NCBI RefSeq assembly: GCF_016650635.1 | Contig: NZ_JAEKFI010000004.1 | Coordinates: 868,001-932,000 of the forward strand | Source: Pseudomonas sp. TH43 | GTDB lineage: Bacteria; Pseudomonadota; Gammaproteobacteria; Pseudomonadales; Pseudomonadaceae | Direction: 5' to 3' | Length of the DNA stretch: 64,000 bases | Shown here: piece after piece, positions 24,246-32,788 of the stretch | How the letters are laid out: each line of letters begins with the position of its first letter | Numbering within the stretch: position 1 is the first letter of the stretch | The notes under the pieces: model-generated | What the model saw: the letters and a program-made list of their open reading frames with translations, nothing else | Databases searched by the model: none | Told to the model about the DNA's origin: nothing | Position numbers and translations under genes: made by a program

Positions 24246-25643
24246 CTAAGCGCCGCAAGCAGCCTCGGCCGGGTTGTTCACCAGGCGTTCGAGGGTGTCG
24301 CGATCCACTAATTCTTTGTCCAGTTTGATGTAAACAGCCGCCTCATCAGCGACTATCACTGCATCTGTTACCCCCACGAGGGCCTTGAGGCGCTCGACCA
24401 GACCCGCTTCGCGGATCGCCTCGGGCGACAACGGCAAGCGCAGGCTCGTCACGTAGGGAGGTTCGCGCATGGTAACAGCAAAGGCTAGCCAGATGGCAGC
24501 CAGACCGGCGCATCCGAGGAACACAACCGACAGACCGCCATGCTGAAACAGCCAGCCGCCGAGTATCCCGCCGAGTGCCGAACCGAGGAACTGGCTGGTG
24601 GAGTACACGCCCATGGCCGTGCCCTTCCCGCCTGCCGGTGAAACCTTGCTGATCAGCGACGGCAATGAAGCCTCCAGCAGATTGAACGCGGTGAAAAACA
24701 CCACCGTGCCGATCACCAGAGCCCGCAAGCTGTCACCGAACTGCCAGAAGAATAGCTCAGTCAGCATCAGCGTCATCACGGCGCCGAGCAAAACTCGTTT
24801 CATTTTGCGTTTCTTCTCGCCATAGATGATGAACGGGATCATGGCGAAGAACGAAATCAGCAGCGCCGTGAGGTAGACCCACCAGTGCTGCTCCTTGGGC
24901 AGACCGGCTTTTTCCACCAGCGCCAGAGGCAGAGCAACGAAGCTCGACATCAACATGGCATGTAACACAAAGATGCCCAGATCGAGGCGCAGCAGGTCCG
25001 GATGTTTGAGTGTCGGCATCAAGGCCTGACGCGCGACACCGGATTCACGATGCTGCAACGGCCCGGTGGACCGCGGCACCATGAACATGATGATCACGAT
25101 CCCCACCAGCGCCATGCCGCCAGTGGCGAGGAACAATCCAGACAGACCGAAAGCGCGGGTCAACAGGGGCCCGACGACCATGGCCACGGCAAACGACAAA
25201 CCGATGGTCATGCCGATCATGGCCATCGCTTTGGTGCGGTGCTGTTCGCGGGTCAGATCGGAGAGCAGCGCCATGACCGCAGCAGAGATCGCACCGGCAC
25301 CTTGCAGGATTCGGCCGGCGATCACGCCCCAGATCGAATCGGCTTGAGACGCCAGGACGCTGCCGAGGGCGAAGACGATCAGGCCCAGGTAAATCACCGG
25401 CCGGCGGCCAATACGATCTGAGATGATGCCAAACGGAATCTGGAAAATTGCCTGCGTCAGGCCGTAAGCGCCGATTGCCAGGCCTATCAGGGCCGGGGTC
25501 GCACCTGCCAGATCCATGCCGTAGGTCGCCAGTACCGGCAACACCATGAACATGCCAAGCATACGGAAGGCGAACACCAGGGCCAGACCGCTCGCCGCGC
25601 GGGTCTCGCTGCCACTCATGCGTTCGCTGTGGGGATCGTGCAT
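24246..25643 (-). CDS. MFS transporter, YajR-like with C-terminal cytoplasmic domain
   Basis: A 465-residue major facilitator with 12 predicted helices. Motif A appears as GIISDRIGRRPVIYLG after helix 2, and a second DRxGRR-like loop (SLISKVSPAGGKGTAMG) follows helix 8. After the last helix comes a soluble region of about 70 residues (EAGLVERLKALVGVTDAVIVADEAAVYIKLDKELVD) resembling the ferredoxin-like YAM domain of E. coli YajR. The substrate is unknown. It is divergent from uvrA with about 190 bases between start codons and upstream of ssb in the same direction. The start at MHDPHSERMSG could also be eight codons later. Confidence 0.9.
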   Translation of the reverse strand: MHDPHSERMSGSETRAASGLALVFAFRMLGMFMVLPVLATYGMDLAGATPALIGLAIGAYGLTQAIFQIPFGIISDRIGRRPVIYLGLIVFALGSVLASQADSIWGVIAGRILQGAGAISAAVMALLSDLTREQHRTKAMAMIGMTIGLSFAVAMVVGPLLTRAFGLSGLFLATGGMALVGIVIIMFMVPRSTGPLQHRESGVARQALMPTLKHPDLLRLDLGIFVLHAMLMSSFVALPLALVEKAGLPKEQHWWVYLTALLISFFAMIPFIIYGEKKRKMKRVLLGAVMTLMLTELFFWQFGDSLRALVIGTVVFFTAFNLLEASLPSLISKVSPAGGKGTAMGVYSTSQFLGSALGGILGGWLFQHGGLSVVFLGCAGLAAIWLAFAVTMREPPYVTSLRLPLSPEAIREAGLVERLKALVGVTDAVIVADEAAVYIKLDKELVDRDTLERLVNNPAEAACGA

Positions 25644-25834
25644 GGAAAAACCTCGTGTGAACCGGCGGCGATTCTACCAGTCCCATCGAAAGACGGGGTA
25701 GATCGCGACGCTATGACGCGTATAGATGAAACTCTCTTCATGCAGGGCGCAAAACCCTTCACTTGATAGTGTGCATCCATCCAGTATTTGCCCGTATACT
25801 CCTACGTTTTCGACGCCCGCCGAGCGAGGCCACT

Positions 25835-28669
25835 TTGGACAAGATCCTGATACGTGGGGCCCGTACCCACAACCTGAAGAACATCGACCTGACCCTGCCA
25901 CGGGACAAACTGATCGTTATCACCGGCCTGTCCGGATCCGGCAAGTCTTCCCTGGCCTTCGACACGCTCTACGCCGAAGGCCAGCGCCGTTATGTCGAAT
26001 CGCTGTCGGCCTACGCCCGGCAGTTCCTGTCGATGATGGAAAAACCCGACGTCGACACCATCGAAGGCCTGTCGCCGGCGATCTCCATCGAACAGAAGTC
26101 GACCTCGCACAACCCGCGTTCCACGGTCGGCACCATCACCGAAATTTATGACTACCTGCGCCTGCTCTATGCACGCGTCGGTACCCCGCGCTGCCCCGAT
26201 CACGACATTCCGCTGGAAGCCCAGACCGTCAGCCAGATGGTCGACCTGGTGTTGGCGCAGCCGGAAGGCAGCAAACTGATGCTGCTGGCGCCAGTGATCC
26301 GCGAGCGTAAAGGTGAACACCTTTCGGTCTTCGAAGAATTGCGCGCGCAAGGTTTCGTTCGCGCCCGGGTCAATGGCCGGATCTGCGAGCTCGACGAGCT
26401 GCCGAAGCTGGATAAACAGAAGAAGCATTCGATCGACGTCATCGTCGACCGTTTCAAGGTGCGCGCCGATCTGCAACAGCGCCTGGCCGAATCGTTCGAG
26501 ACCGCTCTGAAACTGGCCGACGGCATCGCGCTGGTCGCACCGATGGACGACGAGCCGGGCGAAGAGATGATCTTCTCCGCACGCTTCGCCTGCCCGATCT
26601 GCGGTCACGCGATCAGCGAGCTGGAACCCAAACTGTTCTCCTTTAACAACCCGGCCGGCGCCTGCCCGACGTGCGATGGCTTGGGGGTGAAGCAGTTCTT
26701 CGACATCAAGCGACTGGTCAATGGTGACCTGACCTTGGCTGAAGGCGCGATTCGCGGCTGGGACAGGCGTAACGTCTACTACTTCCAGATGCTTGGCTCA
26801 CTGGCCTCGCACTATGGTTTCAGCCTGGAAGTGCCCTTCAACGAACTGCCGGCCGATCAGCAGAAATTCATCTTGCATGGCAGCGGTTCGCAGAACGTCG
26901 ACTTCAAGTACTTGAACGACCGTGGCGATATCGTCAAACGTTCGCACCCATTCGAAGGCATCGTGCCGAATCTGGAGCGTCGCTACCGCGAAACCGAATC
27001 GGCAAGCGTACGTGAAGAGCTGGCCAAGTTCCTCAGCACGCAGTCCTGCCCGGATTGCCGCGGCACCCGCCTGCGTCGCGAAGCGCGCCACGTATGGGTC
27101 GGCGAGAAGACGCTGCCGGCGGTGACCAACCTGCCGATTGGCGATGCCTGCGAATACTTCGGTGCCCTGAAGATGACGGGGCGTCGTGGCGAGATCGCTG
27201 ACAAGATTCTCAAGGAGATCCGCGAGCGCCTGCAATTTCTGGTCAACGTGGGTCTGGACTATCTGTCGCTGGATCGCAGCGCTGACACCTTGTCCGGTGG
27301 CGAGGCGCAGCGGATTCGTCTGGCCAGCCAGATCGGCGCGGGCCTGGTAGGCGTTCTGTATATTCTCGATGAACCCTCTATCGGTTTGCACCAACGTGAT
27401 AACGATCGGTTGCTCGGCACCCTTAAGCACCTGCGCGATATCGGCAACACGGTGATTGTGGTCGAGCACGACGAAGACGCAATTCGTCTGGCTGACTACG
27501 TCGTGGATATTGGCCCTGGTGCCGGGGTGCATGGCGGGCAGATCGTCGCTGAAGGCACACCTGCCGAAGTCATGGCGCACCCGGATTCCCTGACAGGTAA
27601 ATACCTGTCGGGCCGGGTGAAGATCGAGGTGCCGGCCAAGCGCACGCCGCGCAACAAGAAGCAGGTTCTGGCGCTCAAAGGCGCACGCGGCAACAACCTG
27701 CGCAACGTCGATCTGGAAATCCCGATTGGCCTGCTGACCTGCGTGACCGGTGTTTCCGGCTCAGGCAAATCGACGCTGATCAACAACACGCTGTTCCCAC
27801 TGAGCGCCACGGCACTCAACGGTGCGACCACGCTGGAAGCGGCAGCGCACGACAGCATCAAGGGCCTGGAACATCTCGACAAAGTCGTCGATATCGACCA
27901 AAGCCCGATTGGCCGCACGCCACGCTCCAACCCGGCGACGTATACCGGACTGTTCACGCCGATTCGCGAACTGTTCGCCGGTGTGCCCGAGTCGCGCTCG
28001 CGTGGTTATGGCCCGGGACGTTTCTCGTTCAACGTCAAGGGCGGACGCTGCGAAGCCTGCCAGGGCGATGGCCTGATCAAGGTGGAAATGCACTTCCTGC
28101 CGGACATCTATGTGCCGTGCGACGTGTGCAAGAGCAAGCGCTACAACCGTGAAACCCTAGAAATCAAATACAAGGGCAAGAACATCCACGAAACCCTTGA
28201 GATGACCATCGAAGAGGCACGGGTGTTCTTTGACGCGGTGCCCGCGCTGGCGCGCAAACTGCAAACGCTGATGGATGTAGGCCTGTCTTACATCAAGCTG
28301 GGGCAGTCGGCGACGACGTTGTCCGGCGGCGAGGCGCAGCGGGTGAAGTTGTCTCGCGAGCTGTCCAAGCGCGATACCGGCAAAACGCTGTATATCCTCG
28401 ATGAGCCGACTACCGGCCTGCACTTCGCCGATATCCAGCAATTGCTCGATGTGCTGCATCGCCTGCGCGACCACGGCAACACTGTGGTGGTGATCGAACA
28501 TAACCTCGATGTGATCAAGACAGCCGACTGGTTGGTGGATCTTGGCCCAGAGGGCGGCTCCAAAGGCGGGCAGATCATTGCTACGGGCACGCCAGAGGAA
28601 GTGGCCGAGATGAAACAGTCTCACACTGGCCACTATCTCAAGCCGCTGCTGATCCGTGATCGGGCCTAA
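25835..28669 (+). CDS. uvrA: UvrA, excinuclease ABC subunit A
   Basis: A 944-residue nucleotide excision repair damage sensor, an ATPase dimer that loads UvrB. I start it at the TTG at 25835 (MDKILIRGARTHNL) because GAGG lies about 5 bases before it and the length then matches the family; the longer frame has no family match. There are two ABC modules: the first Walker A GLSGSGKSS near residue 31 and the second GVSGSGKST near 640. Signature LSGGEAQR appears twice. Zinc-binding Cys sets include CPICGH...CPTCDG and CEACQGDG...CDVCKS. No CTG-N10-CAG SOS box is visible in the gap upstream. Confidence 0.97.
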   Translation: MDKILIRGARTHNLKNIDLTLPRDKLIVITGLSGSGKSSLAFDTLYAEGQRRYVESLSAYARQFLSMMEKPDVDTIEGLSPAISIEQKSTSHNPRSTVGTITEIYDYLRLLYARVGTPRCPDHDIPLEAQTVSQMVDLVLAQPEGSKLMLLAPVIRERKGEHLSVFEELRAQGFVRARVNGRICELDELPKLDKQKKHSIDVIVDRFKVRADLQQRLAESFETALKLADGIALVAPMDDEPGEEMIFSARFACPICGHAISELEPKLFSFNNPAGACPTCDGLGVKQFFDIKRLVNGDLTLAEGAIRGWDRRNVYYFQMLGSLASHYGFSLEVPFNELPADQQKFILHGSGSQNVDFKYLNDRGDIVKRSHPFEGIVPNLERRYRETESASVREELAKFLSTQSCPDCRGTRLRREARHVWVGEKTLPAVTNLPIGDACEYFGALKMTGRRGEIADKILKEIRERLQFLVNVGLDYLSLDRSADTLSGGEAQRIRLASQIGAGLVGVLYILDEPSIGLHQRDNDRLLGTLKHLRDIGNTVIVVEHDEDAIRLADYVVDIGPGAGVHGGQIVAEGTPAEVMAHPDSLTGKYLSGRVKIEVPAKRTPRNKKQVLALKGARGNNLRNVDLEIPIGLLTCVTGVSGSGKSTLINNTLFPLSATALNGATTLEAAAHDSIKGLEHLDKVVDIDQSPIGRTPRSNPATYTGLFTPIRELFAGVPESRSRGYGPGRFSFNVKGGRCEACQGDGLIKVEMHFLPDIYVPCDVCKSKRYNRETLEIKYKGKNIHETLEMTIEEARVFFDAVPALARKLQTLMDVGLSYIKLGQSATTLSGGEAQRVKLSRELSKRDTGKTLYILDEPTTGLHFADIQQLLDVLHRLRDHGNTVVVIEHNLDVIKTADWLVDLGPEGGSKGGQIIATGTPEEVAEMKQSHTGHYLKPLLIRDRA

Positions 28670-28680
28670 ACGCCAGGCAT

Positions 28681-28722
28681 GAAAAAGCCCCTGTCACTTC
28701 AGCAGTGATAGGGGCTTTTTTG
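28681..28722 (+). terminator. Intrinsic terminator of uvrA
   Basis: agcccctgtcact and agtgataggggct pair (one G-T wobble) and are followed by TTTTTT. The IS3 element begins only about eight bases after the T-run. Confidence 0.9.
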
Positions 28723-28782
28723 TATCGGTTGTCTCGTCCTGAATAAGGTTTACACCTTCTGACTTATCTTCAGGAGGAATCA

Positions 28783-29184
28783 ATGGATACGGGAAAAAGG
28801 CGCAGCCAGCGTGATTACACGCTGGGCTTTAAATTGGCAGTCGTTGATCAGGTTGAAAAAGGCGAGTTGAGTTATAAAGAGGCTCAACGGCGCTATGGAA
28901 TTCAGGGTCGGTCGACTGTGTTGGTGTGGCTACGCAAGCATGGGCGGCAGGACTGGAGCCAGGGCGCCTCTATTCGCGCCCAGAGGAGCCGACCGATGGA
29001 CGAACAAAGTTTGCCGCTGACGCCTGAACAGCGAATCAAGGAGCTTGAAGAAAAGCTCGCCCTTGCCAATCAGAAGGCCCAGTTCTTCGAGGCGGTCGTT
29101 GACGTGTTGAAGAATGATTACGGTGTTTCTGTCGTAAAAAAGCGATCCGGCAAGTCCTCACCCAAGGGCAAATCCAAGGCCTGA
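28783..29184 (+). CDS. IS3-family transposase OrfA (helix-turn-helix)
   Basis: A 133-residue protein with a strong Shine-Dalgarno (AGGAGG, six bases before ATG). An N-terminal helix-turn-helix (residues about 18-50, KLAVVDQVEKGELSYKEAQRRYGI, STVLVWLRKH) binds the IS ends. A leucine-zipper-like helix (RIKELEEKLALANQKAQFFEAVV) follows. Near its end, at 29136-29142, A-AAA-AAG is in the zero frame and would allow a -1 frameshift into orfB to make the OrfAB transposase. OrfA alone acts as a DNA-binding regulator in this family. Confidence 0.95.
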   Translation: MDTGKRRSQRDYTLGFKLAVVDQVEKGELSYKEAQRRYGIQGRSTVLVWLRKHGRQDWSQGASIRAQRSRPMDEQSLPLTPEQRIKELEEKLALANQKAQFFEAVVDVLKNDYGVSVVKKRSGKSSPKGKSKA

Positions 29185-30005
29185 GTATTCGCAGGGCTTG
29201 CCAGTTTCTGGGTATTTCCCCGCAGGCGTACTACAAGCGAAACCGGGCTTATGACGCGCAAGTCAGCCATGCCCGAAAAGTGCTGGGGTTTGTCTTGGAA
29301 ACACGCCTTCAGATGCCTCGACTGGGCACTCGCAAGTTGCATGGCCTTATGCAGTCCGAGCCGGAGCTATCGCGCACAGTCGGTCGCGACCGGCTGTTCG
29401 ATATCCTGCGAGATAGTCGCCAATTGGTGCCACGCAAGCGCGCCTATCACAAGACCACTGACAGTCATCATCGCTTCCGCCGACATCCCAACCGGTTGAA
29501 ACCTGGCCCCGATCAAGTGACCGCCACTGGTCCCGAACAGGTCTGGGTCGCGGACATAACGTATTTACCCACCGAGCAAAGCGTTGCGTACGTGAGCTTG
29601 GTTACAGATGCCTACTCTCGCAAGATCGTTGGTCATCACGTGCATGAAACCTTGCACGCCGAATCAGTCATTCAAGCGATGAACAAGGCTTTACGGGGCA
29701 GAAGAACCGATCAGGCGCTGGTGCATCACTCGGATCGCGGCTCGCAATATTGCTCTGACCTCTACCAGAAGCTGCATGCCAAGCATGGAATCCTGTGCTC
29801 GATGACCGATGGGTATGACTGTTATCAGAACGCCTTGGCAGAGCGGGTTAACGGAATCTTGAAGACAGAGTTTCTGCTTCACCGACCCAAAGATCTGGCT
29901 GAGGCGGTTCAAATGGTCGACGAGTCAGTAAACATCTACAACAGCAAGCGACCGCATCTATCGTTGAAATGCAAAACGCCCGATGCGGTGCATCGAGCGT
30001 TTTGA
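29142..30005 (+). CDS. IS3-family transposase OrfB (DDE catalytic part, made by -1 frameshift)
   Basis: The frame is open from the slippery site at 29136-29142 to a TGA at 30003, about 287 codons. It is likely expressed mainly as the OrfAB fusion. The start of the shifted frame includes LSIRRACQFLGISPQAYYKR, the usual OrfB N terminus, which an ATG-only call at 29280 would miss. The rve integrase core shows the DDE residues: VWVADITYL (Asp), HHSDRGSQY (Asp) and NALAERVNGILKTEF (Glu), with the final segment NIYNSKRPHLSL. No stop codon or frameshift interrupts it. Confidence 0.92.
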   Translation, partial: AIRQVLTQGQIQGLSIRRACQFLGISPQAYYKRNRAYDAQVSHARKVLGFVLETRLQMPRLGTRKLHGLMQSEPELSRTVGRDRLFDILRDSRQLVPRKRAYHKTTDSHHRFRRHPNRLKPGPDQVTATGPEQVWVADITYLPTEQSVAYVSLVTDAYSRKIVGHHVHETLHAESVIQAMNKALRGRRTDQALVHHSDRGSQYCSDLYQKLHAKHGILCSMTDGYDCYQNALAERVNGILKTEFLLHRPKDLAEAVQMVDESVNIYNSKRPHLSLKCKTPDAVHRAF

Positions 30006-30050
30006 GAACGAAATAGGTGTAAACCTATTTCAGGACTAGACAGGTTGCAA

Positions 30051-30518
30051 TCAGGAAGTGTGAGATTGCAGGTAGTTCTCGAGACCAATCAGCTTGATCA
30101 GACCCAACTGTTTTTCCAGCCAGTAGGTGTGATCTTCTTCAGTGTCGTTCAGCTGAACGCGCAGGATCTCGCGGCTGACATAGTCCTTGTGCTGCTCGCA
30201 AAGTTCGATGCCTTTGCACAGCGCGGCGCGGACTTTGTACTCGAGGCGCAGATCCGCTTCGAGCATCTCCGGCACCGTGGTGCCTACATCCAGATCATCC
30301 GGACGCATGCGCGGTGTGCCTTCGAGCATCAGAATACGGCGCATCAACGCGTCTGCGTGACCTGCTTCTTCTTCCATCTCGTGGTTGATTCGCTCGTAGA
30401 GCTTGGTGAACCCCCAGTCCTCATACATCCGCGAATGAACGAAATATTGATCACGCGCGGCCAGTTCGCCGGTCAGCAACGTGTTGAGGTAATCGATTAC
30501 GTCTGGGTGGCCTTGCAT
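30051..30518 (-). CDS. ftnA: Ferritin-like iron storage protein FtnA (formerly bacterioferritin A)
   Basis: A 155-residue four-helix ferritin, started at MQGHPDVIDYLN. The longer upstream frame is not family-like. The di-iron ligands are present: Glu18, Glu51, His54, Glu93, Glu127 and His130. At position 52, where bacterioferritins carry the haem-ligating Met, this protein has Ala (EEEAGHAD). That identifies it with P. aeruginosa FtnA (once BfrA), and not with the haem-binding BfrB. It stores iron as a 24-mer. It lies 155 bases downstream of katA, as in P. aeruginosa, linking iron storage to peroxide defence. Its own promoter is likely in that gap but I cannot place it. Confidence 0.92.
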   Translation of the reverse strand: MQGHPDVIDYLNTLLTGELAARDQYFVHSRMYEDWGFTKLYERINHEMEEEAGHADALMRRILMLEGTPRMRPDDLDVGTTVPEMLEADLRLEYKVRAALCKGIELCEQHKDYVSREILRVQLNDTEEDHTYWLEKQLGLIKLIGLENYLQSHTS

Positions 30519-30631
30519 CGCCCTACATCTCCCTGCTTGAAAGGCTGTAGTTTGAACCAAGCTGACTGGAAGGTCACCCACTTCGCGCAATAAAAGTGAA
30601 GATATTCTGAGAAAAGCAGCCTAAATAACGC

Positions 30632-30656
30632 AAAAACCGCCCAAATGAGGGCGGTT
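30632..30656 (-). terminator. Intrinsic terminator after katA
   Basis: On the minus strand aaccgccc and gggcggtt form a stem around tcattt, followed by TTTTTG. It makes the ferritin gene at least partly independent of katA. Confidence 0.85.
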
Positions 30657-30673
30657 CTGCTTCTCGTTTAGAG

Positions 30674-32113
30674 TCAGCTAAGCGTTACGCCCAGCGCCGT
30701 TGCAACGCCTTGCCCGTAAGCAGGATCGGCTCTGAAGAAGTGCTGCAGTTGGCGCTGCACTACATCGCTGCTGACCCCGGCCATAGCGCCAGCAATGTTG
30801 CTGATCAGCAGGGCCTTTTGCCCGGTATCCATCAACCGGAACAGTGCACCTGCGTGACTGTAGTAGTCAGTGTCTACACGCTGATCGTAGCGATTCGCCG
30901 CACCACTGAGTGACAGCGGTGGCTCAGCGTACTGAGGCGCCTGTTGCGGGGTACCGGCGACGCTGTTTGGTTCATAGTTAGGGGACGCGCCACCGAAACC
31001 AAAGGACATCGAACCGTCACGCTGGTTGTTATTAACCGGGCTCAAGGGCGCATTGACCGGCAACTGCTGGTGGTTGGTGCCGACGCGATAGCGGTGAGCA
31101 TCCGCATAAGCGAAAACGCGGCCTTGAAGCATGCGGTCCGGCGAAAGACCAACACCGGGAACCATGTTGCTTGGGCCAAAGCATGCCTGCTCGACTTCAG
31201 CAAAGTAATTCACCGGGTTACGGTTCAACTCCAGCTCGCCAATCTCGATCAACGGGAACTTATCCTGAGCCCAGGTTTTGGTCACATCAAACGGGTTCTC
31301 GTAGTGAGCGTCAGCCTGAGCTTCGGTCATGACCTGGATGTTGACGCTCCACTTGGGAAATTCACCACGCTCGATAGCGCTAAACAGGTCACGCTGAGCG
31401 TAATCAGGATCAGTACCGGCAATGCGTGTCGCCTCTTCAGGCGTCAGGTTCTTGATACCTTGCTTCGTTTTGTAGTGCCACTTGACCCAATGGCGCTCGC
31501 CTTTAGCATTGATCAGGCTATAGGTATGACTCCCGAAGCCGTGCATATGGCGGTAACCGTCTGGAGTGCCACGGTCCGAGAACAGGATGGTGATCTGGTG
31601 CAACGCCTCAGGAGAGAGCGACCAGAAATCCCATACCATCTGTGCACTTTTCAGATTCGTTTGCGGCAGGCGTTTCTGGGTGTGGATAAAGTCCGGGAAC
31701 TTCAGCGGGTCACGGATGAAGAACACTGGTGTGTTATTGCCAACGATGTCCCAGTTGCCTTCTTCGGTATAGAACTTCAAAGCAAAGCCACGCGGGTCAC
31801 GCGCGGTATCCGCCGAGCCACGCTCACCGCCAACGGTGGAGAATCGAAGGAAGGTGGGTGTTTCTTTACCAACCGACTCGAACAGCTTCGCCCTGGTGTA
31901 CTGGGTGATATCCCGGGTGACGGTGAATTTACCGTGAGCGCCCGAACCCTTGGCGTGTACACGACGTTCAGGAATGTTTTCACGGTTGAAATGCGCAAGC
32001 TTTTCGATGAGGTGAAAGTCATCGAGGAGCAACGGGCCCCGAGGGCCGGCAGTGCGAGAGTTCTGGTTATCGGCAACGGGCGCGCCGCTGGCGGTGGTAA
32101 GGATGGTACTCAT
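30674..32113 (-). CDS. katA: Monofunctional haem catalase KatA
   Basis: A 479-residue small-subunit clade 3 catalase that converts hydrogen peroxide to water and oxygen. I chose the ATG at 32113 (MSTILTTASGAPV) because GAGGAAG lies seven bases ahead; the frame also allows a TTG two codons earlier, which would sit on the ribosome-binding site. The distal His is in ERRVHAKGSGAHG, the Asn in DIVGNNTPVFF, and the proximal Tyr in RVFAYADAHRYRVG. NADPH-binding residues are in the conserved position. It has no signal peptide. A promoter can be placed at 32167-32195, and the gene is followed by a terminator before ftnA. Confidence 0.96.
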   Translation of the reverse strand: MSTILTTASGAPVADNQNSRTAGPRGPLLLDDFHLIEKLAHFNRENIPERRVHAKGSGAHGKFTVTRDITQYTRAKLFESVGKETPTFLRFSTVGGERGSADTARDPRGFALKFYTEEGNWDIVGNNTPVFFIRDPLKFPDFIHTQKRLPQTNLKSAQMVWDFWSLSPEALHQITILFSDRGTPDGYRHMHGFGSHTYSLINAKGERHWVKWHYKTKQGIKNLTPEEATRIAGTDPDYAQRDLFSAIERGEFPKWSVNIQVMTEAQADAHYENPFDVTKTWAQDKFPLIEIGELELNRNPVNYFAEVEQACFGPSNMVPGVGLSPDRMLQGRVFAYADAHRYRVGTNHQQLPVNAPLSPVNNNQRDGSMSFGFGGASPNYEPNSVAGTPQQAPQYAEPPLSLSGAANRYDQRVDTDYYSHAGALFRLMDTGQKALLISNIAGAMAGVSSDVVQRQLQHFFRADPAYGQGVATALGVTLS

Positions 32114-32166
32114 GCTCAATCTTCCTCAGGTCAGGCTAGGAACTGCCGGCAAATCGGCTTGGAGGG

Positions 32167-32195
32167 AGTATTGACCATCAAGATGACACCATCAA
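32167..32195 (-). promoter_or_regulatory. Predicted katA promoter
   Basis: On the minus strand TTGATG (32195-32190), a 17-bp spacer and AATACT (32172-32167) give a good sigma70 match about 50 bases before the ATG. Just upstream, at 32219-32234, the A/T-rich dyad ATAGAAAATAACTAA resembles one half of an OxyR site (ATAG...CTAT), but the second half is poor. Confidence 0.55.
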
Positions 32196-32314
32196 ATGCA
32201 TTAAGTCATGGACTTTGATAGAAAATAACTAATACAGAACCTCGACAGATAATGGCTGGTTTATTAGAGAACCGGCAGCGAAGTAAGAAATATAGTCGGT
32301 TTTCCAGCGCCCAC

Positions 32315-32339
32315 AAAAAACCGGGCACTAGGCCCGGTT
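32315..32339 (-). terminator. Intrinsic terminator of the alpha operon
   Basis: On the minus strand aaccgggc and gcccggtt form the stem, followed by TTTTTT, 20 bases after the rplQ stop. Confidence 0.9.
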
Positions 32340-32359
32340 CTTCGTTGCAGACTGTCGTC

Positions 32360-32746
32360 TTACTCGGCGCTTACAGCTTCGCCGGCAGTAGCACGATCAA
32401 CCAACTCGACGTACGCCATAGGCGCGTTGTCGCCAGCGCGGAAACCGCACTTGAGGATGCGCAGGTAGCCACCCTCACGGGTAGCGTAACGCTTGCCCAG
32501 GTCGTTGAAGAGCTTACCAACGATAGCTTTCGAACGAGTACGGTCGAAAGCCAGACGGCGGTTAGCCAGGCTGTCTGTCTTGGCCAGAGTGATCAGCGGC
32601 TCAGCAACGCGACGCAGTTCCTTGGCTTTTGGCAGAGTAGTTTTGATCAGCTCGTGCTCGAACAGCGACACCGCCATGTTTTGGAACATGGCCTTGCGGT
32701 GCGAGCTGGTGCGGCTCAGGTGACGACCACTTTTACGATGACGCAT
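32360..32746 (-). CDS. rplQ: 50S ribosomal protein L17
   Basis: 128 residues, starting [20 protein letters not shown], the highly conserved L17 N terminus. L17 sits near the polypeptide exit tunnel. Its C terminus ([10 protein letters not shown]) is the acidic/Ala tail seen in gammaproteobacteria. It is the last gene of the alpha operon, 42 bases behind rpoA, and precedes the operon terminator. Confidence 0.98.
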
Positions 32747-32788
32747 GGTTCATTCCTTACCAAACACTACGTTCGGTGATTACGACGA

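Larger units (their letters stand above)
28730..30042 (+). mobile_element. Complete IS3-family insertion sequence
   Basis: A 1313-bp element. The terminal inverted repeats are tgtctcgtcctgaataaggt... (28730-28757) and the reverse complement of 30015-30042, differing at about three positions, with TG/CA tips. A 3-bp direct repeat GGT flanks it (28727-28729 and 30043-30045), as expected for IS3-family target duplication. Inside are orfA and orfB in -1 relation with an A-AAA-AAG slippery site. Both frames are intact, so the copy is likely active or recently inserted. It landed between the uvrA terminator and the 3' end of ftnA without disrupting a gene. Confidence 0.93.
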
